This document shows, one piece after another, positions 8,218 through 18,536 of a stretch of 64,000 bases of DNA (position 1 is its first letter; each line of letters begins with the position of its first letter). The translations under genes were made by a program, and so were the position numbers. Location: assembly GCA_947493495.1 (NCBI GenBank), contig CANLRN010000008.1, forward strand, positions 1 to 64,000, in the 5' to 3' direction. Source of the stretch: an uncultured Aquimarina sp. Lineage in GTDB: Bacteria; Bacteroidota; Bacteroidia; Flavobacteriales; Flavobacteriaceae. Below the pieces are notes generated by a model that saw only the letters and a list, made by a program, of their open reading frames with translations, did no database searches and was not told the origin of the DNA.

Positions 8218-11200
8218 TTATTTATTCTTTTCTGTAAAATTAATGAATCCGGGGGAGTTTATTTTTGTAGAATCTACTCTTTTTAATGGAATAGAATCCA
8301 CTTCTTTTTTATTCTTAAATATTTTCTTCCACAATTCGTTAAAATTATTAAAATCTACCGAGTATGAAAGTCCTACACCTTGCTTATATCCTTGCGCTTC
8401 TCCAATATATTGGATTTCATTCTGTCTATTAAAAATCTTTCCTTTTAATGTTCCTTCGTCATTAAATAAGTATTCTATCTCTACATCTCCTGTAACTATT
8501 GATTCACTTACTCCTCCGATAGGAACTCCTACTCTACCATTAATTAAAATTCGATTATTAATTTGTGTAGAAACTGTAACCCCAAACTGATCTGAAGCTT
8601 GCTGATCTACATTTCTATTTCCTTGGACATAATTTAATCCTACCTTAAATTTATCATCTTCACCTGAGAAAATTCCATTCACTAAACCAGCAGCACGTTC
8701 TACCAAATTACCTGTTATAAATGTTGGATCTAAGCTACCACTATAAAATTGTCCTTGAGTCACTAGAGATAATGCCTGGAGCTCTTTTGTTGTTTGATCT
8801 TCTAATTGGTATTCTAATTCACTTTTGGCTACAGAACTAAGGTTAGGAAGTTCTATATCAAAATTAAGATCGGGCTGGATGAGTTCTCCATTAAGATCTA
8901 CCACTACCTCTACAGGAATTTTACGATTAATGGTTGTGTTTTCTAATAAAGCTGCAGGATTAGCTTCAGTTTTGTATACTGCACTAAGATCCAATACAGC
9001 TCTAGTAGGGCTTCCATCCCAGTTAATACTTCCTCCTGATCTTACTGTAAAATCTTTTCCTACTAATCCTCCGTATCTAAAATTGTAAATCCCTTCATAT
9101 ACTGTAAAGTCACCCCACATATTAAATTTTCCATTGGTATTAATCTCAATACGTAATATACCTGCTCCTCTACCTCGTAATGCATTTCCTGATTTTTTTT
9201 CTACGATAACTTCTACTTCTGCATTATTATCAACATCTAGATCAAAATTTAGTGTAAGTCCTTTGAGATCATCAAGAATAATTTCTTTCCCTTCTAATCT
9301 AGCTTTCTTTTCTTCGGGGCTTAAAAAATGTATGTATGAGTTATCACCTATAGACTCTGAGTCATTTAATGGTATCTTAAAAACTGTTCCTTTTTCTGTT
9401 GTTGCATTTACATCGATAATGAGTTCATCTGTTGGGCCAGAAATGGTCGCATCACCACTAATAAAACCTGTACCATAGTATAGTGATTCTTCATCTTCTT
9501 CTGTATCTAAAACTAATAATCTTTCGTCTGCTTTCAATGCTAATCCTAATTCCCAATTAGAGAAACGTTGATGGGCTATATATCCTTCTAGAACTCCTTT
9601 GGTATTGTATTTTGTGTCTGTAATATTAACTTTATCAAAATCAAATTGTTGTTTGTTTAATAGTACTGTAGATTGATCTTCAATATCTAGATCTACATTA
9701 AGATATGGTATTTTTACTCCTGCTTTGTCTAAAGTTAACACACCATCAATTGATGGATTCTTATAACTGCCTGTAATCTTTGATTGTCCAGATACAAATC
9801 CTCTGATATCTGAGAGTACAATCCCCCCTAGATCTGTAAAACCATCTAATGCTAATTGATCTAATTCTACATCGATATCCATGTTAGGGTTAGTTCCCGA
9901 TACATCAATAGATCCGAGTGCTGATAATGTTTTTAGATCTTCATTATTAACTAATCTAGTATTTACCCTATACTGTGTTAGAGATTCATTCCCTGCTAAA
10001 TTTATGCGTAACTCGCCAAGCTTCGATTGGTTGATCGCCAGATTATTAATTATCACTGTAGAGCTAGGAAAATAAATTTTATCATCCTGAAGTAATGTAA
10101 CATCTCCATCTACTACTCCTGAAAGCTTTAGGTTTTCGATAGATGGTGTAATTTTATTAAGGTCTACATCCCTAAAAGCAGCCCTTATATTTTTATCATA
10201 TTTTCCTTCTACTGCTCCAGAAACTCTGATTTCCTCATCTTTATGATTTAGAATAATAGATTGTATCGCTATATTTTTAAAATCATTATCAAAAACTACT
10301 TTGTTATTATCTTTATGTTTATCAGGATTAATATTCCAGGTATACCCTTTAAAGGTAAAATCAGATTTTTTGAACCCTAAAACAGAATTATTATCCTTAT
10401 TAATAGTATGATACAAGTCTAGATTATAGGTGTCTACATTATTTCTACCTCCTTTAAATTCAGTTCTCATAAATAATGTATCCTTTAGTGTTACATTAAT
10501 CAAACTAAATTTTGAGACATCGTAATACTTAGAATCTATACTATCTATGGCAATGTATGTATTAAATAATGGATTCTTATTATCAACTCGTATGTCCACC
10601 TTCTGCATCATATTATCAAATGCTTTAATCTCTGGAGACTTGAATGTAAGTTTGAATTCAGAATCATTACTTTCTACCCTTCCTTTAATAAATGTATTAG
10701 GAGCAAATTCAATTTCGGGAAAAAACACATCCACGATCTTGTTATAGATCTTAAAATTAAACTCCATAAAATTATTATCTGTAATCTCTGTTGCTTCAAA
10801 ATTAGTATATAAACTACCTATGGAGTTACGGAACAAATCATATACGTTTTCGAACTTAAAAATACCTCTAACATTACCTTCGATAATATCGGGACTATTC
10901 ATAGTAATTGTTCTAACATCATTGGTATCAAAACTAGAAGTAATTTCAAAATCATCAAAATAGTAGCTTGCCGCTTGATTCTTATATAGTGTTCTTGCAA
11001 AAGATATGGTACCTACTGCATCATTTATACCTTTTCCTTTCATTTTCATATACACATCTCCATTAAAGACTGCGGTACTGTCTCTGGTAAATATGTTTAT
11101 TTTTTTTAAGTCTAAATGATCTACTGCTGCTGTAAAATCATAGTTGTTAATCTCTTCTGATATATCTGCAATCCCATTAAAATCAAATTGTATATTAGGA

Positions 11201-12738
11201 TCATCAGAAATTAATCTCCCATTAAAAATTGGATCTTTTAGATTACCGATAGCTGTAAGATTTGTATAGGTATATCCATTAAATTCTAATTTACTAATGG
11301 TTCCTTCTATTTTTGTATTTAATTCTTTGAGGGTAAATCCACTACCGTCTACATCTATATTAAATGCAGCTTTTCCAAGTGATTTTCTATCTAATAATTG
11401 ACCTATATTTAGATCATTAGAAATGATATTTCCATTATATGTAGGTTGTTTTTCATCATTGAGTTTTCCTAATAAAGCAAAGGCTTTCACTCTTCCTAAC
11501 TGAGAAAATAAATCTAAATCAATATCTACTGTATTAAGTGTTACAATTCCATTACCAATTGCTTTTACATTTCCGAACTGATATAGTTGTTTAGGGAGTG
11601 TTTTTCCTAAAACTCTAGGTAATAAATTAATCAAATCGTAATAATTAGTAGTAAGATTGGTAAAATCGCCTTCTAATCTAAACTTAGAGATATTAGTGAC
11701 TGCATTTTGTATTCTTATATCTCCTCTAATGACTGATCTGTCTAATCCGTATATATTGGCATTAAAAACTTTAAAATCATTAAGCGTACCTGATACAACA
11801 GTATTTCTAAATTTCAAATCTTTGTTACGACCAAACTCTTTGTAAAAATGTATTAAATCATTAGTGGAGACCGTTCCTTTTTTAAGATCTGCGGTAATAT
11901 GTACTTTGTTTATAAAATCAACCATCTCCCCTCTTTTATAATCAAATACAACTTCTCCTTGCACATTAGAACTTGGAGTTTCTATCTCCAATTCTAAGAA
12001 ACGCATTTCTGTAGGTGTTATAGAGAAACAAGATTTTAGATTAGTGACCTCTAGCTCTCTTGTGGTGTCATTAAATGATAGCGCATCTGTATTTATATAA
12101 AAGTCCTCTCCATCAACCATAATACGCTCTGCTTCTAACATAATGTCTGTAATAATAACCACATTAGGAGTACTCATGTTCTGATTTATATAGCTAAAAT
12201 TACCCTTATCAATAGTTACCTGACCGCTGGTTAATAAGAATTTTATGTCTGATTTTTTCTTTTTGGCATTAAATTTTCTGATAAATGTCATAAGATTATC
12301 ACTCTGCTCATCTTTATATGTCTTCATTAAAAATGATAAATCCTTGATAGCTACATCTCCCAACTCAGGTTGACCTTTAGAAATTTCTCTGAGATTGAGG
12401 ATAGAAGTAGCGATACTACCAGCATATAATAAAGTATCTTGGTGATGGTCTTTTACTAAAATTTCTTTTAGATCTACATCTCCTTTATACGTCAAACCAA
12501 TCTTTCCTATCTCTATGTCTACATCATATCGTTTATTAAGAAAATCTGTGGTTTTGCTAGCCAAAAAAGTCTGAACTACGGGTATAGAAAATAAGATTAC
12601 TAATACTACAAATAGTGTCAGCAGTGAAAAGAATATTCTTCTCAATATTTTCCCGAATTTTTTGATACGTTTTATTGTTTTAACTTTGCTAACAATATTA
12701 ACAATTTCTATGCCCTTTTCCTCATAATGAGTCCACAA
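8218..12738 (-). CDS. tamB: Translocation and assembly module TamB-like protein (1506 aa)
   Basis: A very large envelope protein with one N-terminal membrane helix (about residues 35-57, IFFSLLTLFVVLVILFSIPV) and a long periplasmic beta-strand region. The last 400 residues have the TamB/DUF490 domain, with repeats of the type GxxxFxxGxY and FNDEGTLKGKIFNRQNE near the end. TamB proteins are thought to form a lipid conduit or to help outer-membrane assembly. The ATG at 12738 overlaps by 12 bases the divergent start of tsaD at 12727; no internal ATG occurs in the first 30 residues. The gene is probably co-transcribed with pfkA downstream. Confidence 0.92.
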   Translation of the reverse strand: MWTHYEEKGIEIVNIVSKVKTIKRIKKFGKILRRIFFSLLTLFVVLVILFSIPVVQTFLASKTTDFLNKRYDVDIEIGKIGLTYKGDVDLKEILVKDHHQDTLLYAGSIATSILNLREISKGQPELGDVAIKDLSFLMKTYKDEQSDNLMTFIRKFNAKKKKSDIKFLLTSGQVTIDKGNFSYINQNMSTPNVVIITDIMLEAERIMVDGEDFYINTDALSFNDTTRELEVTNLKSCFSITPTEMRFLELEIETPSSNVQGEVVFDYKRGEMVDFINKVHITADLKKGTVSTNDLIHFYKEFGRNKDLKFRNTVVSGTLNDFKVFNANIYGLDRSVIRGDIRIQNAVTNISKFRLEGDFTNLTTNYYDLINLLPRVLGKTLPKQLYQFGNVKAIGNGIVTLNTVDIDLDLFSQLGRVKAFALLGKLNDEKQPTYNGNIISNDLNIGQLLDRKSLGKAAFNIDVDGSGFTLKELNTKIEGTISKLEFNGYTYTNLTAIGNLKDPIFNGRLISDDPNIQFDFNGIADISEEINNYDFTAAVDHLDLKKINIFTRDSTAVFNGDVYMKMKGKGINDAVGTISFARTLYKNQAASYYFDDFEITSSFDTNDVRTITMNSPDIIEGNVRGIFKFENVYDLFRNSIGSLYTNFEATEITDNNFMEFNFKIYNKIVDVFFPEIEFAPNTFIKGRVESNDSEFKLTFKSPEIKAFDNMMQKVDIRVDNKNPLFNTYIAIDSIDSKYYDVSKFSLINVTLKDTLFMRTEFKGGRNNVDTYNLDLYHTINKDNNSVLGFKKSDFTFKGYTWNINPDKHKDNNKVVFDNDFKNIAIQSIILNHKDEEIRVSGAVEGKYDKNIRAAFRDVDLNKITPSIENLKLSGVVDGDVTLLQDDKIYFPSSTVIINNLAINQSKLGELRINLAGNESLTQYRVNTRLVNNEDLKTLSALGSIDVSGTNPNMDIDVELDQLALDGFTDLGGIVLSDIRGFVSGQSKITGSYKNPSIDGVLTLDKAGVKIPYLNVDLDIEDQSTVLLNKQQFDFDKVNITDTKYNTKGVLEGYIAHQRFSNWELGLALKADERLLVLDTEEDEESLYYGTGFISGDATISGPTDELIIDVNATTEKGTVFKIPLNDSESIGDNSYIHFLSPEEKKARLEGKEIILDDLKGLTLNFDLDVDNNAEVEVIVEKKSGNALRGRGAGILRIEINTNGKFNMWGDFTVYEGIYNFRYGGLVGKDFTVRSGGSINWDGSPTRAVLDLSAVYKTEANPAALLENTTINRKIPVEVVVDLNGELIQPDLNFDIELPNLSSVAKSELEYQLEDQTTKELQALSLVTQGQFYSGSLDPTFITGNLVERAAGLVNGIFSGEDDKFKVGLNYVQGNRNVDQQASDQFGVTVSTQINNRILINGRVGVPIGGVSESIVTGDVEIEYLFNDEGTLKGKIFNRQNEIQYIGEAQGYKQGVGLSYSVDFNNFNELWKKIFKNKKEVDSIPLKRVDSTKINSPGFINFTEKNK

Positions 12739-13749
12739 AATGTATATATACTAGGTATTGAGTCTTCATGTGATGATACATCTGCTTCTGTACTATGCAA
12801 CGACAAAGTATTATCTAATGTTGTAGCATCACAAGAAATACATCAAAAATATGGTGGTGTCGTACCTGAGCTAGCCTCTAGAGCGCATCAACAAAACATT
12901 GTTCCTGTTATAGATCAAGCCATCAAGCAAGCAGGCATTGATACATCTAACTTAAGTGCTATCGCCTTTACTAGAGGACCTGGATTAATGGGTTCTCTAT
13001 TAGTAGGCACATCTTTTGCAAAATCATTGGCTTTAGCTCTAGATATACCGCTCATTGATGTACACCATATGCAGGCACATATTCTTGCTCATTTTATACA
13101 AGATGAGGAACAGAAAAAACCAGAGTTTCCATTTCTGGCTTTGACAATAAGTGGTGGACATACACAAATTGTTCAGGTGAATGATTATTTTGATATGCAA
13201 ATTATAGGCGAAACTATTGATGATGCAGTTGGAGAAGCTTTTGATAAAAGTGCAAAAATACTGGGACTACCCTATCCTGGAGGACCATTGATCGATAAAT
13301 ATGCGAAATCTGGAAATCCAAAAGCTTTCCCTTTTACAAAACCAAGAGTAGATGGATTAAATTTTAGCTTTAGTGGTCTTAAAACAGGGATTCTGTACTT
13401 TATACAAAAGCAAGTGAAAGAAAATCCAGATTTTATCAAAGAAAACCTAGCTGATATCTGTGCCTCTATACAATACACCATTATAACTATTCTTATTGAT
13501 AAATTAAAAAAAGCCACCAAACAAACTGGGATTAAAAGTATTGCAATCGGAGGGGGTGTCTCTGCCAATTCGGGAATCCGAAAAGCATTGAAAGATGGTG
13601 AGCAAAAATATGGCTGGAAAACTTATGTGCCTAAATTTGAATACACTACAGATAATGCTGCAATGATAGGTATTGTAGGCTATTTAAAACACCTTAGAAA
13701 GGATTTTACAGAAATGAATGTTGTGGCCAAAGCAAGAATTAAATTTTAA
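12727..13749 (+). CDS. tsaD: tRNA N6-adenosine threonylcarbamoyltransferase
   Basis: Transfers the threonylcarbamoyl group to A37 of tRNAs that read ANN codons, together with TsaB, TsaE and TsaC. The protein shows the Kae1/TsaD pattern: LGIESSCDDTS at residues 9-19, the metal-binding pair His114 and His118 in HHMQAH, ISGGHTQ near residue 140, and GGGVSANSGIR towards the C-terminus. Length 340 is normal. It is divergent from tamB with overlapping start regions, and rsmE follows 29 bases downstream on the same strand. The partner tsaE lies elsewhere in this window, at 25253. Confidence 0.97.
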   Translation: MSPQNVYILGIESSCDDTSASVLCNDKVLSNVVASQEIHQKYGGVVPELASRAHQQNIVPVIDQAIKQAGIDTSNLSAIAFTRGPGLMGSLLVGTSFAKSLALALDIPLIDVHHMQAHILAHFIQDEEQKKPEFPFLALTISGGHTQIVQVNDYFDMQIIGETIDDAVGEAFDKSAKILGLPYPGGPLIDKYAKSGNPKAFPFTKPRVDGLNFSFSGLKTGILYFIQKQVKENPDFIKENLADICASIQYTIITILIDKLKKATKQTGIKSIAIGGGVSANSGIRKALKDGEQKYGWKTYVPKFEYTTDNAAMIGIVGYLKHLRKDFTEMNVVAKARIKF

Positions 13750-13778
13750 TATATTAAGTACCTAAAAAAACCTACCAC

Positions 13779-14483
13779 GTGCAACTTTTTTATAGTCGAG
13801 ATATTACAGAAACCACTCAGGAATTTACATTCTCTAGAGAAGAAAGCAAACATATTAGCAAAGTATTACGCAAAAAAGAAGGCGATAAATTGCATATTAC
13901 TAATGGTATAGGTTTACAGTGTATTGGTAGTATTATATTTTCGAGTCCTAATAAATGTATGATTAGGATAGAACACAGCGCTATTATACCACCTAGAGAT
14001 TACAAATTACATCTGGTAGTTGCTCCAACTAAAATGAACGATAGGTATGAGTGGTTTCTAGAAAAAGCAACAGAAATAGGAATTGATGAGATCACTCCTA
14101 TCATATGCGATCATAGTGAGCGCAAGGTTATTAAAGTAGAACGTTATGAACGGATCGTACAAAGTGCTATGAAGCAGTCATTACAATATCATTTACCAAA
14201 ACTTAATCCTGCTATCCATTTTTCTGATTTTATACAAATGGATTATACTGGTCAATTGTTCATTGCTCATTGCGAAAAAACGAAGAAACAATCACTTAAA
14301 GAAGTCATGCGTCCTGCTCAAGATTGCACCATCCTTATTGGTCCAGAGGGAGATTTCTCTACACCTGAAATTACCTCTGCATTGTCTAAAAAATATATTC
14401 CTGTAACATTGGGCGATCATCGCTTACGCACTGAAACTGCTGCTGTTGCTGCTGTTCATAGCTTTACATTTATAAATTCTTAA
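13779..14483 (+). CDS. rsmE: 16S rRNA m3U1498 methyltransferase RsmE
   Basis: Methylates N3 of U1498 in 16S rRNA. The N-terminal part (FSREESKHISKVLRKKEGD) forms the PUA-like RNA-binding domain. The C-terminal SPOUT part has the knot motifs LIGPEGDFS and LGDHRLRTETAAVAA, which bind S-adenosylmethionine. Length 234 fits. It starts 29 bases after tsaD and ends 5 bases before the converging menE, so the two stops are nearly back to back and no space remains for a separate terminator. Confidence 0.95.
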   Translation: MQLFYSRDITETTQEFTFSREESKHISKVLRKKEGDKLHITNGIGLQCIGSIIFSSPNKCMIRIEHSAIIPPRDYKLHLVVAPTKMNDRYEWFLEKATEIGIDEITPIICDHSERKVIKVERYERIVQSAMKQSLQYHLPKLNPAIHFSDFIQMDYTGQLFIAHCEKTKKQSLKEVMRPAQDCTILIGPEGDFSTPEITSALSKKYIPVTLGDHRLRTETAAVAAVHSFTFINS

Positions 14484-14488
14484 AAGGG

Positions 14489-15628
14489 CTATATAGAATA
14501 TCCATTAAAATCTCTATTCTGGAATAAGAGCTCTAAAGTTTTAACACGCTGTATTTTACCATTTTTAGTTTCTACAAATTTTGATAAAAAATATAGCTGT
14601 TTAGGTATTTCGTATTTAGATATTGTTTTTATATTTCTAATAGCTTCTGCAATTAGATTATGCTTTGATTCGTTATACTCATCTTCAATAATCAATATTA
14701 TTTTATCACCTAATTTGGTATCAGCAATACTCGCAATAAAAAAACGTTGTACGATCAATAATTGGAGTTTAGCCTCTATTTCTTCGGGGTATAATTTTAT
14801 ACCTCCGCTATTAATCACATTATCAATACGTCCTTTCCAAATAAATTTTTTATATGTTTTTAATACCACTATATCATTAGTAATAATTGTATTGTCATTT
14901 AGTTGAGGTGCTTTGATCACTAAACATTGTCTATCATCAGTACTTAGTGTAATATTAGGCATTGCCTTAAAAAAACGTATTTCTTTCTTATCCTTTTTTT
15001 TGGGATTAATTCTCCTTGCAGCAATATGAGAAATAGTTTCTGTCATCCCATAAGTTTCATAGACCTTTGTTTTTATACCCTGTACTAAGCCTTTTAAATG
15101 TTCTGATACTGTTCCTCCACCTACAATCAATTTTTGTAATACATGCAATCTATTTAGAGAGTTATCTAACTGTAATGGTACCATCGCACAGAAATCATAT
15201 TGCTTATATACTGTATCTAAAGGATTTACTTTTGGAGGAACTATGTCTAATTTCCAACCTAATACGATAGCTCTAACCAACATCATTTTACCTGCTATAT
15301 ATGTTGCTGGCAAGCATAATAATGCTGTAGTACCACTACCAACCTTAAAGAACTTACCGGTAGCCATAGCACTATTGATCATGTGCTGTTTATATATTTT
15401 TATTTTTTTGGGCTTCCCGGTAGAGCCAGATGTCTGAGCAATAATATAGTCTTCTTTATTAAGCCAGTCTATTAAAAAATCCCCAACCTCCTGTTCATAA
15501 ACTTCTCCTTCTTTACGATATGTATTTGCAATCTGTTGTAGACTTTCTTTTGTACAAGATTGTTTATTGATACTAAAATCTTCGTGAATCGGCGGAATAT
15601 AAAAAGTATTTTTCGTTTTCATATCCAA
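14489..15628 (-). CDS. menE: AMP-binding protein, probable o-succinylbenzoate-CoA ligase
   Basis: Activates o-succinylbenzoate with ATP and CoA in the menaquinone pathway. The adenylation signature is TSGSTGKPKKI (P-loop type), followed by YETYGMTETISHIA and the hinge KGRIDNVINSGGIKLYPEEIE. At 379 residues it is shorter than enterobacterial MenE, as is usual in Flavobacteriia. The gene lies in a minus-strand run with menA, menC and a CPBP protease, which supports MenE over other acyl-CoA ligases. It is the last gene of that run; the CPBP gene lies 73 bases upstream. Assigning MenE rests on context as much as sequence. Confidence 0.85.
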   Translation of the reverse strand: MDMKTKNTFYIPPIHEDFSINKQSCTKESLQQIANTYRKEGEVYEQEVGDFLIDWLNKEDYIIAQTSGSTGKPKKIKIYKQHMINSAMATGKFFKVGSGTTALLCLPATYIAGKMMLVRAIVLGWKLDIVPPKVNPLDTVYKQYDFCAMVPLQLDNSLNRLHVLQKLIVGGGTVSEHLKGLVQGIKTKVYETYGMTETISHIAARRINPKKKDKKEIRFFKAMPNITLSTDDRQCLVIKAPQLNDNTIITNDIVVLKTYKKFIWKGRIDNVINSGGIKLYPEEIEAKLQLLIVQRFFIASIADTKLGDKIILIIEDEYNESKHNLIAEAIRNIKTISKYEIPKQLYFLSKFVETKNGKIQRVKTLELLFQNRDFNGYSI

Positions 15629-15701
15629 ATTTCTGTTTTCTAGAATGTTAATACGTTATTTTAGTGTAAACAGTATCTTATGAATTCGTTACCAATTAAA
15701 A

Positions 15702-16613
15702 TCATTCTTCTTTTGTAGATGCAGGTAGCACATTGCCAAATAATTTATTTTTCCAGTCAGACCACTTATACACTTTTGATAGAATGAATAAAATGATAGG
15801 AAATATAACCAATACTGGAAATAATACATCTAAACTAGCTTCTGGTTCTCCCGTATATACTAAAATAGAGTCGGTCTGAAATGCTGTCCAAGTAGAGGTA
15901 ACTAATAAAGCAGTTACTAAATTATTTGCTGCATGAAATCCTAACGCTAATTCTAAACCTTCATCCATCAAAGTCATAATAGCTAAAAAGAAACCTGTAC
16001 CTATATAATAAACCATAATAATGGGTCCTATTTTGCCTACTTCGGGATTAGCAATATGCATTAATCCAAATAAAACTGAAGTGAGGATAAAGGGTATCCA
16101 CCTCTTTTTTGTAGCAATTCCGAGTCCTTGCATCAAATATCCTCTAAAGAAGTATTCTTCGAAACTAGTTTGTATCGGTACTAGTAGTAGTGCCATTACA
16201 ACTAATATCAAAAATGGCTGTAATTTAAAATTTATCTCATAATCCTCTGGTGTAGTTACATATCCAATATAGGTGGTGATCCCAATAAATAATGTCATTA
16301 CTCCAAACATAAAGAAAACTCGTTTCCAATCTATTTTTTTTCTAGAAGTAGTTAATGAAGTGATACTCTGTTGATGCACGAATTTTACCCAAAAAAATAA
16401 GCTTCCAAGAAATACTACAAAAGGCCCTATAGCTATTAAAAAAAATATTGGTTTTCCTAATGTCTCTATCTGTTCTTGCATGAGGGTTTCTGTATCAGCT
16501 CTCATCAGCATACTAAATATAGTGTTCACGATCATTAAACCAAAAAAACCTAAGGGTGGTACTATATATTTCCATAATCCTAATGTTCCTTTTCTTCCTT
16601 GTTCTATGTACAT
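15702..16613 (-). CDS. CPBP family intramembrane metalloprotease (303 aa)
   Basis: A membrane protein with about eight helices and the complete set of CPBP/Abi motifs: EEYFFR (Glu152, Glu153, Arg157), FGLMHI with His186, and HAANN with His225 and Asn229. These residues form the active site of glutamic intramembrane proteases of the Rce1 type. Its substrate is unknown. It sits between menC (13-base gap) and menE in the menaquinone run, so co-transcription is likely, but nothing shows that it acts on the pathway. The same arrangement occurs in related genomes as far as I recall. Confidence 0.9.
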   Translation of the reverse strand: MYIEQGRKGTLGLWKYIVPPLGFFGLMIVNTIFSMLMRADTETLMQEQIETLGKPIFFLIAIGPFVVFLGSLFFWVKFVHQQSITSLTTSRKKIDWKRVFFMFGVMTLFIGITTYIGYVTTPEDYEINFKLQPFLILVVMALLLVPIQTSFEEYFFRGYLMQGLGIATKKRWIPFILTSVLFGLMHIANPEVGKIGPIIMVYYIGTGFFLAIMTLMDEGLELALGFHAANNLVTALLVTSTWTAFQTDSILVYTGEPEASLDVLFPVLVIFPIILFILSKVYKWSDWKNKLFGNVLPASTKEE

Positions 16614-16626
16614 GTGAGTTTTTTAA

Positions 16627-17667
16627 TTAATTAAGGTATGTTACTTTCCAATTATTTTGTGGGTTATAATGTAATGATCCATTTTTTATAAACAAAGGAC
16701 TTTGTATATTGTTTGTATACAGACCTCCAGTTCCTAACCCTTGAGGCATCTTACTTTGCAACGTATATGCATACTGAGCTATCGCATTTAATCCGATATT
16801 ACTTTCTAGAGCACTGGTAATCCACCAGCCGATGCCATTTGCATCTGCCAGATCTATCCATTCTTGTGTTCCTCTGTACCCTCCTATTAAACTAGGTTTT
16901 AGAATAATATACTGTGGTCGTATAGTTAGTAATAGTTTTTCTTTTTCTGTTACATCAAAAATCCCAATTAACTCTTCATCTAATGCTACGGGTATAGGTG
17001 TATGTCTACACAACTGTTGCATTTCTATACATTGTCCTTGCAGTATAGGTTGTTCAATACTGTGTATATCATATGCATTCAATTTAAGCAATTTATCCAT
17101 AACTATATGCGTATCAAATGCGCCATTAGCGTCCACTCTCAATTCTATAACATTCTTAGAAAATTGTGAACGTATATAGGAAAGAAGCTCTAACTCTTTA
17201 TCAAAGTCTATAGCGCCGATCTTCATCTTGATACAATTAAAACCTGCTTGTAACTTCTCTTCAATTTGGTTTTTCATAAATTCTTTTTCTCCCATCCAGA
17301 TTAATCCATTGATCGGAATATCGTCTTTATTTTCTGTAAATTTTGAAGGAAATAAAATAAATGGAGAAACACTATTTAATGATTTAAAAGCCATTTCTAC
17401 TCCAAATTGAATGCTAGGAAACTCTTTTAACTCTTCCCAAAGACGATCGGCTCCCATATGAATATGATCACAAGTCCATTGCAATTTTTCTTCATAATCT
17501 GGTCTATCATCAATACTTAATGTCCTTAGAATACCGCACTCTCCTATTCCTTGTTTCTCATTTTCTTGAATGACGATATACCAGGTTTCCTTAGTTCTAA
17601 AAATACCTCTAGAGGTTCCGCTAGGCTTTTTAAATTCTAATATATGCTTATAATATATTGCTTTCAT
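16627..17667 (-). CDS. menC: o-Succinylbenzoate synthase
   Basis: Dehydrates SHCHC to o-succinylbenzoate in menaquinone synthesis. It is an enolase-superfamily member: the N-terminal capping domain is followed by a barrel with CIKMKIG (the Lys-x-Lys pair), DANGAFD, EQP and DEE as metal ligands, and ILKPSLIGG with the second catalytic lysine. Length 346 is normal. The start codon directly follows the stop of the UPF0173 hydrolase gene (17668), which indicates translational coupling, and the CPBP gene follows after 13 bases. Confidence 0.93.
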   Translation of the reverse strand: MKAIYYKHILEFKKPSGTSRGIFRTKETWYIVIQENEKQGIGECGILRTLSIDDRPDYEEKLQWTCDHIHMGADRLWEELKEFPSIQFGVEMAFKSLNSVSPFILFPSKFTENKDDIPINGLIWMGEKEFMKNQIEEKLQAGFNCIKMKIGAIDFDKELELLSYIRSQFSKNVIELRVDANGAFDTHIVMDKLLKLNAYDIHSIEQPILQGQCIEMQQLCRHTPIPVALDEELIGIFDVTEKEKLLLTIRPQYIILKPSLIGGYRGTQEWIDLADANGIGWWITSALESNIGLNAIAQYAYTLQSKMPQGLGTGGLYTNNIQSPLFIKNGSLHYNPQNNWKVTYLN

Positions 17668-18345
17668 CTACAATTCTATACTATGCCCAATAGGAAGCAA
17701 GGTTAGATTTTTGTTTTTAAATTTCTCTTTTGCTTCTTGATGATCAATTTCTATATATCCAAAAGTATCATAATGTACTCCTAATATAGTATCACATTCT
17801 AAGAAATCACTCGCTATCACTGCATCATCTATTCCCATCGTAAAATTATCTCCTATCGGAAGAACTGCTATATCTAATCTAGTAGTCAGCGGGATTAATT
17901 TCATATCCATCGTCAATGCTGTATCACCTGCAATGTAGATATTTTTATGATCTATAGTTTGTATCACAAAACCACCTGGTTGTCCTCCATTGCTTCCATC
18001 AGGAAAACTACTAGTATGTATTGCATTAACGTATTTTACATTCCCAAAATCAAATTTCCAGTTGCCACCGTGATTCATCGGATGTACCGTTATTCCTTTT
18101 TCTTGATAATACATTGCTATCTCATAATTAGAAACAATAGTAGCGTTATTGTTTTTGGCAATTGCTTCTGCATCTAATGTATGATCTTGATGTGCGTGAG
18201 TGAGTAAGATATAGTCTACCTTAAAATCATCTATTTTTAATGTGTCTTTGGTTAAAGGGTTTCCAGAAATAAATGGGTCAATTAGTACTCTGATAGTTGC
18301 TATTTCTAATACCAATGTATTATGTCCGTAGTATGTAATTTTCAT
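17668..18345 (-). CDS. Metal-dependent hydrolase, UPF0173 (225 aa)
   Basis: A metallo-beta-lactamase-fold protein of the YtkL/UPF0173 type. The first metal motif is LLTHAHQDHTLD (HxHxDH), followed by a late HTSSFPDGSNGG loop, GDTALTMDMK, and a C-terminal HYDTFGYIEI with a further histidine. No substrate is known for the family. It abuts menC without a gap and is 191 bases downstream of menA. That gap (18346-18536) contains a near-inverted repeat (cttgaatttttag at 18421 and ctaaaagtcaag near 18450) and repeats the word taatgaggttt. Confidence 0.92.
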   Translation of the reverse strand: MKITYYGHNTLVLEIATIRVLIDPFISGNPLTKDTLKIDDFKVDYILLTHAHQDHTLDAEAIAKNNNATIVSNYEIAMYYQEKGITVHPMNHGGNWKFDFGNVKYVNAIHTSSFPDGSNGGQPGGFVIQTIDHKNIYIAGDTALTMDMKLIPLTTRLDIAVLPIGDNFTMGIDDAVIASDFLECDTILGVHYDTFGYIEIDHQEAKEKFKNKNLTLLPIGHSIEL

Positions 18346-18536
18346 TAAATGAGGTTTTAAAAATTAGTGATATGTGAGTGTAGTATCGGAATAGTTTACA
18401 ATTTTAATTAATGAGGTTTTCTTGAATTTTTAGTTCCTTTTTAGAAAACACTAAAAGTCAAGAAGAATTCAATGAGTATATTTATATATGCAAAATAGTC
18501 AATTTGTAGCTACTTATAAATACTTGAGTCAAATAC

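Noticed and set aside
8243-11845. Several open frames of 60-115 codons on the plus strand inside the tamB region
   Set aside because: They lie fully within the large tamB gene, have no recognisable domains and use codons unlike their surroundings; they are the usual mirror frames of a long AT-rich gene.
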